A stretch of DNA of 64,000 nucleotides from Pedobacter yonginensis (GTDB lineage: Bacteria > Bacteroidota > Bacteroidia > Sphingobacteriales > Sphingobacteriaceae), in assembly GCF_003173595.1 (NCBI RefSeq), contig NZ_QGNZ01000001.1, positions 248,001-312,000 on the forward strand, given 5' to 3'. This document shows positions 45,385 through 54,607 of the stretch, in pieces; position 1 is the first letter of the stretch; the number at the start of each line of letters is the position of its first letter. The notes beneath the pieces are model-generated. The model searched no databases and had not been told where the DNA came from. It saw only the letters and a list, made by a program, of their open reading frames with translations. Made by a program: the position numbers and the translations under genes.

Positions 45385-46065
45385 TTAATATTTAGGTTTA
45401 TTGTTGTTATTCGGTCTTCTGTTATTGTTGTTCTGACGGTTTTTTCCGTTGTTGTTATTGTTGTTGGTTCTTCCGCGATTGTTGTTGCTATTATTTTGAC
45501 GGGGGTTTTGTGCTCTAAACTCAACCTTCGCCAAATTAACACCTTCATCAAGAGAAAGTAAGCCGCCAGACAAATATTTCAAATCTTTTATAATGGTATC
45601 ATCGCTCACGTTATCCTTATTCCAAGTAACATAGGCCATCTTCATGAAGTTTGCAATGCCCTGTACCATAGCCTTTTTCTGCTCTGGATTTTCTTCGCGC
45701 ATCGCTTTTTCAATCAAAACTTCAACCGTTTTACCATAGTGCTTGTAGGTAATTCGCTGTTGAGGGTAAGAAAGAGGCTCAGGCTTTATGTATGCATTTT
45801 CGATTAATGGCTTAGGGTAGGGACTATCCACATCAATCTGATAGCCAGAAATAATGTGTAGGTGATCCCAAAGTTTATGCTTAAAATCGGCCACATCACG
45901 CAAATGTGGTTGCAAAAATCCCATCAAGTCAATAACCGCTTGGGCATATTTATTACGTTCTTCAATAGTGGGCAATTCGCAAATATACTTCACCATATTT
46001 TGTACGTTTCGGCCATATTCAGATAATATTAAATGGCTACGCGTAGTATTATAATCAAAATTCAT
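45385..46065 (-). CDS. DUF4290 protein with Asn/Arg-rich tail
   Basis: 226 aa. A helical N-terminal domain (residues ~1-170) of the Bacteroidota-specific DUF4290 family, then a low-complexity tail of Asn and Arg residues (residues ~185-226), likely disordered and perhaps nucleic-acid binding. It stands upstream of murA on the same strand (92-bp gap). Function unknown. Confidence 0.8.
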   Translation of the reverse strand: MNFDYNTTRSHLILSEYGRNVQNMVKYICELPTIEERNKYAQAVIDLMGFLQPHLRDVADFKHKLWDHLHIISGYQIDVDSPYPKPLIENAYIKPEPLSYPQQRITYKHYGKTVEVLIEKAMREENPEQKKAMVQGIANFMKMAYVTWNKDNVSDDTIIKDLKYLSGGLLSLDEGVNLAKVEFRAQNPRQNNSNNNRGRTNNNNNNGKNRQNNNNRRPNNNNKPKY

Positions 46066-46379
46066 GTACAGATAATTTAATGGATAAATTTTCCGGCGAT
46101 ACGAATTATGAAATAACCAAAAGAGATGAGGTTATGAATTCACCGAAATGTCTATTGCCGGACTTTCGTTATTTATAGTTCAAAGATAGTTAAAATTACA
46201 AATTCACCCTTATGATTTTAGATTTTATTTTGGAAATGAACGTTCAGTAATTCTTGGTAAGTTTTAGTCCTGCTTTACATTACAAGCCCAATTGAAAATT
46301 GGGGCTTTTCATTGCAATCAGGTTTGATTAACACAGTAAAATACGCTTCGGGTGAAAACTTTCCAAGCCATTAAGAACT
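46066..46379. other. Intergenic stretch containing a REP-like element
   Basis: No gene. The element at 46230-46335 fills the part next to sixA; the rest is AT-rich without visible signals. Confidence 0.4.
46230..46335 (-). repeat. REP-like element, single copy
   Basis: On the minus strand it reads AACCTGATTGCAATGAAAAG, a hairpin of CCCCAATTTTCAATTGGG type, TTGTAATGTAAAGCAGG and a tail ending in GAACGTTC. Same family as 14665 and 18239; the hairpin is AT-rich here. Confidence 0.75.
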
Positions 46380-46868
46380 TTATACATTTTTGGGGAAATC
46401 AAAGAAAACAAGTTCGCCAGTACCTCTGCTTACCATTTTCCAAGCATCAAAGGGGAAGGCGATTAATGCCATACCCGCCGTAGGGATGTTGTAGATATCA
46501 CCATCACATAATTCATTAGCAAAATCCGTTAAGCCACCGTTATGGCCAAATAACACAACTGTTTCTGCATCATCAGGTAAATCATTAACAATGTTTAATA
46601 GCGTGGTTGTGTTGGCCTCATAAATTCTTGGTTCTAAGTTAATTTCCCCAACATTATAGGCTTCTGCAAAAAACCTGGCTGTAGTGAGCGCCCTCTTTGC
46701 CGGACTGCTCACCATCAAATCAAAGTTAAAGCCTCTCTTTAGTAATCTTTGGGCCATTTCTGGCGCATTGTCTTTCCCTCGTTTATTTAATGGTCTGTCA
46801 AAATCTTTTAAATCAATATTTCCCCAATCCGATTTAGCATGACGAACCAATAGTAATTTTTTACTCAT
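46380..46868 (-). CDS. sixA: SixA-type phosphohistidine phosphatase
   Basis: 162 aa, histidine phosphatase superfamily. The catalytic RHAKSDWG (His10) is at the N-terminus, with the second conserved His in LFGHNGGLTDF. SixA removes phosphate from phosphohistidine on proteins such as Hpt domains. The start overlaps the end of the GT9 gene by 8 bp, so the two are co-translated. Confidence 0.88.
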   Translation of the reverse strand: MSKKLLLVRHAKSDWGNIDLKDFDRPLNKRGKDNAPEMAQRLLKRGFNFDLMVSSPAKRALTTARFFAEAYNVGEINLEPRIYEANTTTLLNIVNDLPDDAETVVLFGHNGGLTDFANELCDGDIYNIPTAGMALIAFPFDAWKMVSRGTGELVFFDFPKNV

Positions 46869-47904
46869 TCAATTTTTCGTTAATCTTATTTACAATTGTT
46901 TTGGGCTCAATTAAGTCCATGCAATTATCAACACCACATAGGCAAGGTTTGTTTCCGTAAATAGAGTTAGGGCGAATAGGGTGATCGATTTGGATGCAAT
47001 CACCTTCTGATTGTCCGTAGCCCAAAAAACCGGCGTATGGATGCGTTGGCCCCCAGATAGAAACTACCGGAATACCTTCTAATGATGCCATATGCATACC
47101 AGACGAATCCATGCTCAACATTAAATCCAGATTAGAGATGATTGCCAATTCTTCTCTTAAACTAAAATTTCCAATCAAATTATGGGTGTTTGAATAGCGT
47201 TTATGCCAATTTTCAGCTATCTCTTGTTCGGCTATACCCCCTCCAAAAATGAAAAGTTCATAGCCCGTTTTACTTAATGCAGAAATTACGTGCTCCATTT
47301 TTTTGATAGGATACACTTTGTAAACATGTTGGGCAAAAGGGGAGATGCCAATTTTCTTTGAATTCTGATTGGAAAATAGGGTTTCCGCTCTGTCTGACAT
47401 TTTTTTAGGTGACTTGCTAAGTTTGTGGCTTAAATTTACGCGAAAACCTAAATTCCTAAAAACATCTGCATAGCGCTCTACGGTTTGGCGCAGGGGTTTA
47501 AATATCTTATCCTTTGTGCGGGTTAAAGCTTTTTTTTCTGCCCTTCCCTTATCCATTCGTTCTATTTTTATTCCAGATAACCGGAAAAAAGAGGATAGCA
47601 CCCGACTTCGTATGTTGTCGTGCAAATCAGCAATAGCACTCGGTTGGTAACGTTTGAGCGCTTTATAAAGTTTAAAGAGGCCTAAAACACCTTTGTGTAT
47701 GGTTTTTGGCTGGATGGGGTAGAACATTAGGTTTTTTATGCCATCGAAAAATGGTTCGAAGGCAGGCCTACTCACCATGATCATTTCAACAGTTGGGTTT
47801 TGCACAGAAAATTCCCGTAACACTGAAGCAACCATGGCCACATCTCCCATGGCTGAAAAACGTAAAACGATAATTTTTTCTGATGATGCCATTGCTGTGG
47901 GCAT
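46861..47904 (-). CDS. GT9-family glycosyltransferase (heptosyltransferase type)
   Basis: 347 aa, GT-B fold. N-terminal IIVLRFSAMGDVAM, the central KKIGISPFAQH and SNLDLMLSMDSSGMHMASL plus SIWGPTHPYAGFLG match lipopolysaccharide heptosyltransferases. Probably adds a sugar to lipid A core at the cytoplasmic face of the inner membrane. DUF4254 precedes it by 2 bp, a pairing that is conserved in Bacteroidota. Confidence 0.9.
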   Translation of the reverse strand: MPTAMASSEKIIVLRFSAMGDVAMVASVLREFSVQNPTVEMIMVSRPAFEPFFDGIKNLMFYPIQPKTIHKGVLGLFKLYKALKRYQPSAIADLHDNIRSRVLSSFFRLSGIKIERMDKGRAEKKALTRTKDKIFKPLRQTVERYADVFRNLGFRVNLSHKLSKSPKKMSDRAETLFSNQNSKKIGISPFAQHVYKVYPIKKMEHVISALSKTGYELFIFGGGIAEQEIAENWHKRYSNTHNLIGNFSLREELAIISNLDLMLSMDSSGMHMASLEGIPVVSIWGPTHPYAGFLGYGQSEGDCIQIDHPIRPNSIYGNKPCLCGVDNCMDLIEPKTIVNKINEKLNE

Positions 47905-47906
47905 TT

Positions 47907-48509
47907 TTATGCTTTATTGTACAACACCGGATTTAAGCTTGGATCGTTGTACATCTTCATTTGCTTATATACTTTCATGTATTTTTTGCCAGCTTCAATG
48001 TCGGCCAATAATTCGTTAATGCTATTTGATAAATCATCCCGTTGGGATAGAAGTATATCAAGCTTGGTTTGGCATTGCGCACGATGCTCGGCAGATGCGG
48101 TTGCACGTTCTGCCTCTTCTTTCATATGATATATTTTTAAGGCCAAAATAGAAAGGCGATCAATTGCCCAAGCTGGGCTTTCTGTATTGATTTTAGCATC
48201 AGGCAAAGCCGAAATATCTTGGTAAAGATTTAGAAAGTATCCATCAATAAACTCCACCATATCTGTACGTACCTGATTTTGAGCATCGATTCTTCTTTTC
48301 CAGCTTAAACCCTCTACCGGATCGATACTTGGATTTCTAACCACATCTTCCATGTGCCATTGTGCCGTATCAATCCAGTTTTTAACGTATAATAAATGTT
48401 CTAAACTTGCTGCATCGTATGGATTTTCTACGGGTTGATCGATATCATTAAATTTATGGTAGTCTGTAATGGCCTCATTAAAGATCCGGTTTGCAATTTC
48501 ACTTATCAT
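47907..48509 (-). CDS. DUF4254 protein
   Basis: 200 aa, all-helical. The segments LLYVKNWIDTAQWHMEDVVR, RRIDAQNQVRTDMVE and SPAWAIDRLSILALKIYHM are those of DUF4254. Its constant neighbour is a GT9 heptosyltransferase, so a role in lipopolysaccharide or glycolipid assembly is inferred. A -7 element lies only 4 nt before its ATG. Confidence 0.9.
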   Translation of the reverse strand: MISEIANRIFNEAITDYHKFNDIDQPVENPYDAASLEHLLYVKNWIDTAQWHMEDVVRNPSIDPVEGLSWKRRIDAQNQVRTDMVEFIDGYFLNLYQDISALPDAKINTESPAWAIDRLSILALKIYHMKEEAERATASAEHRAQCQTKLDILLSQRDDLSNSINELLADIEAGKKYMKVYKQMKMYNDPSLNPVLYNKA

Positions 48510-48513
48510 GGCA

Positions 48514-48521
48514 CAAAGATA
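48514..48521 (-). promoter_or_regulatory. -7 element 4 nt before the start codon at 48509
   Basis: TATCTTTG on the minus strand, then TGCC and ATG. Confidence 0.6.
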
Positions 48522-48623
48522 TTAAAAGATTAAATAGAATGATTTTTCCGAAAGCAGGGGATAGGCTTTCCAAAAAATGTTGTGTTGGTTTTAAATTGTA
48601 AAGCCTAGTTGGCTCAAGGTTCC

Positions 48624-50309
48624 TCAAAGTTTACGAGCCTTCTTGCTTTCAAAATATTCGTTTATTTGATCCAAAGTAAAGGCATTTAAACATTTATCAG
48701 CACTTAGGCCACCCTTACGTGCAACCAATATGCCGTACTGCATGTCGTTAAATCCTTCCATTCTGTGCGCATCAGGATTTACAGATAGTAAAACGCCTTT
48801 TTCTAAAGCATAGCGGTGCCAGCGCCAATCCAAATCTAAGCGCAACGGATTTGCATTAATTTCTATCACCACTTGGTTAGCTGCACAGGCATCAATAATC
48901 TTTTTATAATCTATCGGATAGCCGGCACGACTGAGTAATAATCTTCCGGTTGGGTGACCAAGGATTGTAGTATATGGGTTTTCGATAGCCTTTAACAATC
49001 TGGCTGTTGCCTTTGCTTCATCCATTCTCAAATTACTGTGCACGGAAGCCACAACAAAATCAAAGGTTTTCAAAATATCATCCGAATAATCTAAAGATCC
49101 ATCGCTTAAAATATCGCTTTCTATGCCTTTAAAAATTTTAAATGGTGCAAGTTTTTGGTTCAAGGCATCTATTTCTTGATGCTGCCCAAACACCCTTTGC
49201 TCATTTAATCCCTTTGCATAAACAGCTGTTTTAGAGTGGTCGCAAATTCCAAGATATTGCAGGTTTAATTGCTCCTTGCAATACAGTGCCATTTGTTCTA
49301 AAGTGTGCACACCATCTGACCACGTGGAGTGGTTGTGTAAACTGCCTTTTAAATCTTCGTATTGAATTAAAGTAGGCAGATTATTGTGCTTTGCCAATTC
49401 AATTTCATCAAAATCCTCGCGGAGTTCTGGCTCAATAAAGGCTAATCCAGCTTGGCTATAAATGTCGCGTTCGTTCATAAATGGCCCGTTCCCAGCTAAA
49501 TTTAACACTTTTTTAACATGCCCCGGATTTCCCGTTAGCTTAAACCACTCTAGGTAAAAGGCTGTTTTTTCTACTACGTAAAGCCTTATTCTAAAACCAG
49601 CTTCAGTAGTGGCAATGAAACAATCTTCTGCTTGGATAAGCGATAAAGGCGAAAATGAAGTCATATTCTCGATAACCGCCTCTAGATGTTCTGCACCTAT
49701 CACAATATCCAGTTCATCTATGATTTCGCAAGCACGTCGATATTGCCCCGCGAAGCCCATTAACGCATCGTGATCTATTTTTACCAGCCATGCCGAAAGC
49801 TGTGTGAACAAGGTACTGGCGAAACCCTCCACTTGTGCATACAAAAACCGACCATTTGCAGCCAGTTTAAATTCAATGGCATTCTTAATCTCTTCCTGCG
49901 TTTTTAAACCAAAGCCTTTTGCTTCTATTAACCGGTTTTCGTTACAGGCATAATAGAGCTCTCCAATACTTTCGATGTGGAGTGTATGCCAAATTATGGA
50001 GATTTTCTTAGGTCCAATTCCCTTAATGGCTAGCATTTCAACAACACCTGCTGGGGTTTTCTGAATAATATCTTCTAGCTCTTTCAGTTCTCCTGTTTGA
50101 AGCAGTTCGATAATTTTTGAAGCCAAGCCTTTCCCAATGCCTTCTATTTGATCAATCTCCTCAATAGGCTTATCTCGTAATGCGAAGGGCAATTTATCCA
50201 CTTTAAAATAAGCATTTGCTATTGATTTTATTTTAAAAGGGTTTTCATTGTGCAGTTCCATTAACTGCGACAGTAAGCGTAGGGTGCGAGCAATGGTTTT
50301 GTTCTCCAT
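48624..50309 (-). CDS. PolX-like protein: degenerate polymerase domain plus intact PHP domain
   Basis: 561 aa with the bacterial PolX plan: N-terminal helix-hairpin-helix motifs (IEGIGKGLASKI, IKGIGPKKISII), a Pol-beta-like palm (~160-270), and a C-terminal PHP phosphoesterase (~315-561). The PHP metal ligands look intact (LHNHSTWSDG, GICDHS, ASVHSN, LGHPTG, NPDAH). In the palm, the usual DxD catalytic pair appears as E199-L-D201 and the third Asp (normally VDLR) is replaced in FRIRLYV. It is probably a nuclease without polymerase activity. The start is MENKTIART at 50309; an upstream in-frame start at 50369 would add 20 residues. Confidence 0.85.
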   Translation of the reverse strand: MENKTIARTLRLLSQLMELHNENPFKIKSIANAYFKVDKLPFALRDKPIEEIDQIEGIGKGLASKIIELLQTGELKELEDIIQKTPAGVVEMLAIKGIGPKKISIIWHTLHIESIGELYYACNENRLIEAKGFGLKTQEEIKNAIEFKLAANGRFLYAQVEGFASTLFTQLSAWLVKIDHDALMGFAGQYRRACEIIDELDIVIGAEHLEAVIENMTSFSPLSLIQAEDCFIATTEAGFRIRLYVVEKTAFYLEWFKLTGNPGHVKKVLNLAGNGPFMNERDIYSQAGLAFIEPELREDFDEIELAKHNNLPTLIQYEDLKGSLHNHSTWSDGVHTLEQMALYCKEQLNLQYLGICDHSKTAVYAKGLNEQRVFGQHQEIDALNQKLAPFKIFKGIESDILSDGSLDYSDDILKTFDFVVASVHSNLRMDEAKATARLLKAIENPYTTILGHPTGRLLLSRAGYPIDYKKIIDACAANQVVIEINANPLRLDLDWRWHRYALEKGVLLSVNPDAHRMEGFNDMQYGILVARKGGLSADKCLNAFTLDQINEYFESKKARKL

Positions 50310-50397
50310 AAGGTGTAAAATTAGAAAATAATGCTTTAAAACACCATTTAGTGGTGAGATTCTGCACACAATTTTCTTAAATTATTGTTCTTCAATT

Positions 50398-51030
50398 ATG
50401 AAATCTATCAACATTTTCCTTGTAGGCCTGAGCTTAAGTTTTGCTTCCTGTCAATTCTCAAAAACAAATGATACCAGTAAGGCTGATTCAATCGAAAGTA
50501 TCGAGTCTGGTCCCGGAAAAATTGTGGATGAAAGATATTTAGTTGTTCCGGGTAGATCAGTAGGAGAGATATCTCTTGGCGAAGATATGGAAACTGTTGG
50601 TAAAAGATTGGGTAGGCCCGACGCTGGTGACGCCGCTATGGGCAAGGCTTGGGGTATTTGGTACAACAAAAATTCTAATGGTGGCCTTAGTAATGAGCTG
50701 GCCATCTACTCCTCTTATAAAGATACTACCTTAACCAGTAAGGATGTTAAGCAAATTAGAATTACCTCTAATCAGTTTAAAACTCAGGATGGCTTTGGAA
50801 CAAACAGAACGCTGAGTGATACCCAAGTTAAGTACCCTGATTTAATAAAAGTTGCGACCTATATTAACGAGGCGAAAGATAGCGTTACCGTTTATGATTC
50901 GAAAACAGAAGGTATTGGTTTTGAGTTTGTTAAAGGGAAAAGTATTTCTTTAACCGTTCATCAAAAAAATGCAGCTGTTAATGGCACCTATTTAACCTTG
51001 CATCCAGAGTGGAAATTGGTTGAGCAATAA
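50398..51030 (+). CDS. Predicted lipoprotein
   Basis: 210 aa. Lipoprotein signal with SLSFASC. The mature domain (VGEISLGEDMETVGKRLGRPD) has the strand/helix start of a SmpA/OmlA-like or 'small protein A'-type repeat, but this is a weak similarity. It is divergent from the PolX-like gene and shares an 88-bp intergenic region with it. Confidence 0.7.
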   Translation: MKSINIFLVGLSLSFASCQFSKTNDTSKADSIESIESGPGKIVDERYLVVPGRSVGEISLGEDMETVGKRLGRPDAGDAAMGKAWGIWYNKNSNGGLSNELAIYSSYKDTTLTSKDVKQIRITSNQFKTQDGFGTNRTLSDTQVKYPDLIKVATYINEAKDSVTVYDSKTEGIGFEFVKGKSISLTVHQKNAAVNGTYLTLHPEWKLVEQ

Positions 51031-51057
51031 AAAAGGAATGAGCGCACGCTCATTCCT
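51028..51057 (-). terminator. Intrinsic terminator of sppA
   Basis: AGGAATGAGC and GCTCATTCCT form a 10-bp stem; on the minus strand it is followed by T6. It overlaps the stop codon of the facing lipoprotein gene. Confidence 0.8.
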
Positions 51058-51077
51058 CACTTTATAATTAGTTTTTC

Positions 51078-52844
51078 TTACTTGATTACAGCTTCAAAAG
51101 GCATTCTTGCTTGGATGCCTGAACTGGCAACAACTTTTTTCATTTGCTGATAAAGCATATAATTTTCACCAAGTTCTTGTTTGGTGTAATAAGTTTTAAT
51201 TTTATCTGTGCTTTCTTCCAACAACGATTTTAAAGGGTCAATCACATCTGGATATTCTACCACTTTATAATCTTTCAGTTTGGCTTTTTTTGCTGCGGCT
51301 TTAATTGCATCATTAAAACTTCCAATTCGGTCTGCCAGTCCAATTTGTACTGCGTCAGTCCCAATCCATACATGGCCACCCCCAATACTGTCGATGTAAG
51401 CTTTGCTTTTCTTTCTTCCATCGGCCACTCGGCTAACGAAACCACTGTAAATTCTGTTCAACTCATTTTGGATGATGAATCGCTCTCCTTGGGTCATTGG
51501 TCGGTTAGTTGCCATAATATCGGCATACTTACCTGTTTTAACACCATCAAAGGTAATTCCCAATTTATTAGTCATTAGGTTTTGGAAATTTGGAATAAGT
51601 CCGAAAACACCAATGGAGCCAGTAATGGTATTTGGCTGAACAAAAATGCTATCTGCTGCACAACCAATATAGTAGCCGCCAGATGCAGCAACATCTCCAA
51701 ATGAGGCCATTACTGGCTTCACTTTTTTGGTGAGCACAATCTCTCTCCAAATCACGTCAGAGGCTAGGGCGCTTCCACCTGGAGAGTTTACACGTAACAC
51801 AATCGCTTTAATGTCATCATCTAAACGTGCTTTACGAATGGCTCTTGAAATTCTTTCAGAACCAATGGTATTATCAGAACCCTCTCCACCTGTTATTTCG
51901 CCATTAGCGTAGATAACGGCTACCTTATCTTTTCCAGAACCTGTAGTTGTATTGTTTTTGATATAATCGTTAATAGAAACTGAAATGATATTTTCTTTTT
52001 TTGATCGACTAGATAAGCGCTTTAATTCCTCTAAAATTTGATCTTTATATTTCAATCCATCAATCATTTTAAAATTTAGGGCATCTTGAGGTTCTCTAAT
52101 TTTATAATCATTTGCAACATTATACAAACTGTCTTTCTGAAGCTTTCTGGTATCTGAAATATCAGTTAAAAAAGTATTGTACAAACCACCAACATACGCG
52201 GTAACCTGTTTGCGGTTATAATCACTCATTTTATCGAGAATGAATGGCTCTACAGCACTTTTATAGTTTCCAACCCGAATCACCTGCATTTCTACCCCAA
52301 TCTTTTCTAAAGTTCCTTTGAAGAAAGTAAGTTCTGAACTGAAACCCTTAAATTCTAAAGCACCTTCTGGGTTTAAATAAACCTTGTTTGATGCTGATGC
52401 TAAATAGTACGCACCTTGAGTGTAAACCTCACTATAAGAAATAATTTGTTTGCCCGATTTCTTAAAATCAATCAAAGCATTTCTAACCTCACGCATGGTT
52501 GCAAATCCTGCATTCGGACTGCTTACATTGAGGTAGATACATTTAATATTATCGTCTGTTTTAGCCCTTGCAATTCCTCTTAACAAATCACTTAAACCAA
52601 TTCCATCTTTTTCCTCGCCACCAACAATTGGAAAATTACCAAATGGGTTTTTGGGTGTGCGTTCGGTAATGGCTTGGTCTAGATCCAAAAATAGGACTGA
52701 ATTATTACCAACAACAGTAGTTTTATCACTATCTATTGATGAAATGGCAACCATAATAAAAACCACAAAAACAACAATTACAATCACAAGGGATAGGAAA
52801 AAGCCTAACATTGAGGCAAATAGATATTTAAAAAATTCTCTCAT
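51078..52844 (-). CDS. sppA: Signal peptide peptidase SppA (67-kDa type)
   Basis: 588 aa, duplicated ClpP-like fold with one N-terminal membrane helix (residues ~10-35). The general-base Lys lies in the first half (RVGNYKSAVEP, K195) and the nucleophile Ser in the second (GDVAASGGYYIG, S388), as in the E. coli type. It degrades cleaved signal peptides in the inner membrane. Divergently transcribed from folK. Confidence 0.95.
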   Translation of the reverse strand: MREFFKYLFASMLGFFLSLVIVIVVFVVFIMVAISSIDSDKTTVVGNNSVLFLDLDQAITERTPKNPFGNFPIVGGEEKDGIGLSDLLRGIARAKTDDNIKCIYLNVSSPNAGFATMREVRNALIDFKKSGKQIISYSEVYTQGAYYLASASNKVYLNPEGALEFKGFSSELTFFKGTLEKIGVEMQVIRVGNYKSAVEPFILDKMSDYNRKQVTAYVGGLYNTFLTDISDTRKLQKDSLYNVANDYKIREPQDALNFKMIDGLKYKDQILEELKRLSSRSKKENIISVSINDYIKNNTTTGSGKDKVAVIYANGEITGGEGSDNTIGSERISRAIRKARLDDDIKAIVLRVNSPGGSALASDVIWREIVLTKKVKPVMASFGDVAASGGYYIGCAADSIFVQPNTITGSIGVFGLIPNFQNLMTNKLGITFDGVKTGKYADIMATNRPMTQGERFIIQNELNRIYSGFVSRVADGRKKSKAYIDSIGGGHVWIGTDAVQIGLADRIGSFNDAIKAAAKKAKLKDYKVVEYPDVIDPLKSLLEESTDKIKTYYTKQELGENYMLYQQMKKVVASSGIQARMPFEAVIK

Positions 52845-52854
52845 TTAAATGTTT

Positions 52855-52862
52855 TAATTTTG
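52855..52862 (+). promoter_or_regulatory. -7 element of folK
   Basis: TAATTTTG matches TAnnTTTG, 34 nt before the folK start. Confidence 0.5.
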
Positions 52863-52896
52863 ATTTGTAAAGATATAAAAATACACGAGGCTTAAT

Positions 52897-53391
52897 ATGG
52901 CATTAGAGCATACAACTGCTTATTTGTTACTGGGTAGTAATTTAGGAAATAGAGAAGAAATTCTAGACGAATCGTTGCGGTTAATTGCCGAAAATATAGG
53001 TGTAATATCAAAAAAATCATCGCGTTACCAAACAGAGGCCTGGGGAAAAACAGATCAACCTGTGTTCATTAATCAGGCAATTGCAGTTGAAACCCCCCTA
53101 TCTGCCATTGAGGTTTTGGAAAAGGCCCTTGAAATAGAACTTAGATTGGGTAGAATACGCATAGAGAAGTGGGGAGAAAGGTTAATAGATATTGATATCA
53201 TTTTATTTGGTGATGAAGTGATTAATATTGAACACAAACTGCAAGTTCCCCATCCGCAAATGCAATTTAGGAAATTTGTAATGGAGCCATTGAACGAAAT
53301 TGCTGCTGAGATTGTACACCCAGTTCTAAATCTCACCATATCAGACTTAACAAAAAAAAATATAGATAATTTAGCGGTTAAGAAATTGTAA
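52897..53391 (+). CDS. folK: Hydroxymethyldihydropterin pyrophosphokinase
   Basis: 164 aa. HPPK motifs in order: YLLLGSNLGNRE, RYQTEAWG, the signature GERLIDIDIILFGD and VPHPQMQFRKFVMEPLNEIA. It activates the pterin for folate synthesis. It is followed after 17 bp by an Hpt gene, so they may share a transcript. Confidence 0.95.
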   Translation: MALEHTTAYLLLGSNLGNREEILDESLRLIAENIGVISKKSSRYQTEAWGKTDQPVFINQAIAVETPLSAIEVLEKALEIELRLGRIRIEKWGERLIDIDIILFGDEVINIEHKLQVPHPQMQFRKFVMEPLNEIAAEIVHPVLNLTISDLTKKNIDNLAVKKL

Positions 53392-53408
53392 ATAATTAAA
53401 TTAGCATT

Positions 53409-53780
53409 ATGCAAGATAAACATGATAATCATCCCTTGGATTTATCATATCTTACGGAAATGGTAGGCCATAATCCAGAGTTTTTGGTCGAAGTTTTTGA
53501 TACGTTTTTAAAACAAACCCCAATTTATTTAGCTGAGCTAGATCAAGCGCTTTCTATCGAAAATTGGGCTAAAGTAGCTAACTGTGCCCACAGAATTAAA
53601 CCAACGTTTAGTTATCTGGGTAGGACAGATGTTAGAGACTTTGTTCAAACCATTGAAGATAATGCTCGAAATGAGATTGAAGTAGAGGATATTCCAGTTT
53701 ATGTAGAACAGCTTAAAGTTCTAGTGAACGTAATTTACAAGCAACTTGAGGTTGCTAAAAGGGAAATTGTTTCTGGATAA
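53409..53780 (+). CDS. Stand-alone Hpt phosphotransfer protein
   Basis: 123 aa, four-helix bundle of the Hpt family. The phospho-accepting His lies in CAHRIKPTFSYLG, with the usual Lys three residues later. It would move phosphate between a receiver domain and a response regulator. No kinase is adjacent; the hybrid kinase at 3063-4841 needs such a partner, but a link is speculation. Confidence 0.85.
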   Translation: MQDKHDNHPLDLSYLTEMVGHNPEFLVEVFDTFLKQTPIYLAELDQALSIENWAKVANCAHRIKPTFSYLGRTDVRDFVQTIEDNARNEIEVEDIPVYVEQLKVLVNVIYKQLEVAKREIVSG

Positions 53781-53795
53781 TTGCTGCCAAATTTA

Positions 53796-54482
53796 TTAAA
53801 TTTCTTTAGCTACACCTTTGAAGTGTAGAAAAGAAAGGGCGATGTACAATACCAAAATAAAAGGTATGGCCGCGAATTGCAAAAAACCGATAAGCAATGC
53901 CGATAAAATCAGGAAAATAAATTTTACCTTGTTTTTTGCCCAGCTCAAGTTGCTAAATTTCAGCGAAAATATTTTGATCTCACTAACCAACAAATAACTA
54001 GTTACGGCTATTATTCCAATGAGTAAGATACTGGAATGAATAACATCTGGATAATCTTTGGCAATAAAAGGTAGTGAGCAGATGAATAACGTATTCATCG
54101 GTGTGTTCAAACCAATGAAATCATCAGTTTGACGAGCATCGTTGTTGAACTTTGCCAAACGCAAGGCAGAGAAAACGGTAATTAAAAATCCTAAGTAAGG
54201 CAAATATATAGAGGCATAATCGCTTGATGTGAGGAGTTGGAACATAACAACACCTGGCAGGAAACCGAAGCTTACCATATCTGCCAGCGAATCTAAATCT
54301 TTTCCAATTGCAGATTTTACGTTTAATAATCGGGCAACCATTCCATCAAAAAAATCGAATATGCCCGAAAGAATAACGAAATATGCTGCCACTTCTAAAT
54401 TGCCTTTAAATGCGAAAACAATTCCTATACAGCCAGAAAAAAGGTTTGCACAGGTAATTGCATTGGGGATGTGCCTTTTCAT
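53796..54482 (-). CDS. pssA: CDP-diacylglycerol-serine O-phosphatidyltransferase
   Basis: 228 aa. The CDP-alcohol phosphatidyltransferase motif DG..AR........G...D...D is complete (D46 to D68: DGMVARLLNV, GKDLDSLAD). About seven membrane helices. It makes phosphatidylserine from CDP-DAG and serine. Convergent with the Hpt gene. Confidence 0.93.
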   Translation of the reverse strand: MKRHIPNAITCANLFSGCIGIVFAFKGNLEVAAYFVILSGIFDFFDGMVARLLNVKSAIGKDLDSLADMVSFGFLPGVVMFQLLTSSDYASIYLPYLGFLITVFSALRLAKFNNDARQTDDFIGLNTPMNTLFICSLPFIAKDYPDVIHSSILLIGIIAVTSYLLVSEIKIFSLKFSNLSWAKNKVKFIFLILSALLIGFLQFAAIPFILVLYIALSFLHFKGVAKEI

Positions 54483-54548
54483 TTGGAATTAAGGTATATG
54501 CTTTTGAGATTGGGTTTTTGAGTTTGTAATAAATCTCGAAAATGTAAA

Positions 54549-54598
54549 GCTGCAAGACTGTAGCCCCTAAACAAGACTTAAAGTCTTACAGCTTTTTT
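54549..54598. terminator. Stem-loop downstream of rho
   Basis: GCTGCAAGACT (54549-54559) and AGTCTTACAGC (54582-54592) pair with one mismatch, and an inner AAGACTT/AAGTCTT hairpin is possible. The T6 run lies on the plus-strand side, so its polarity does not fit rho well. Confidence 0.4.
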
Positions 54599-54607
54599 AT
54601 AATCTTA

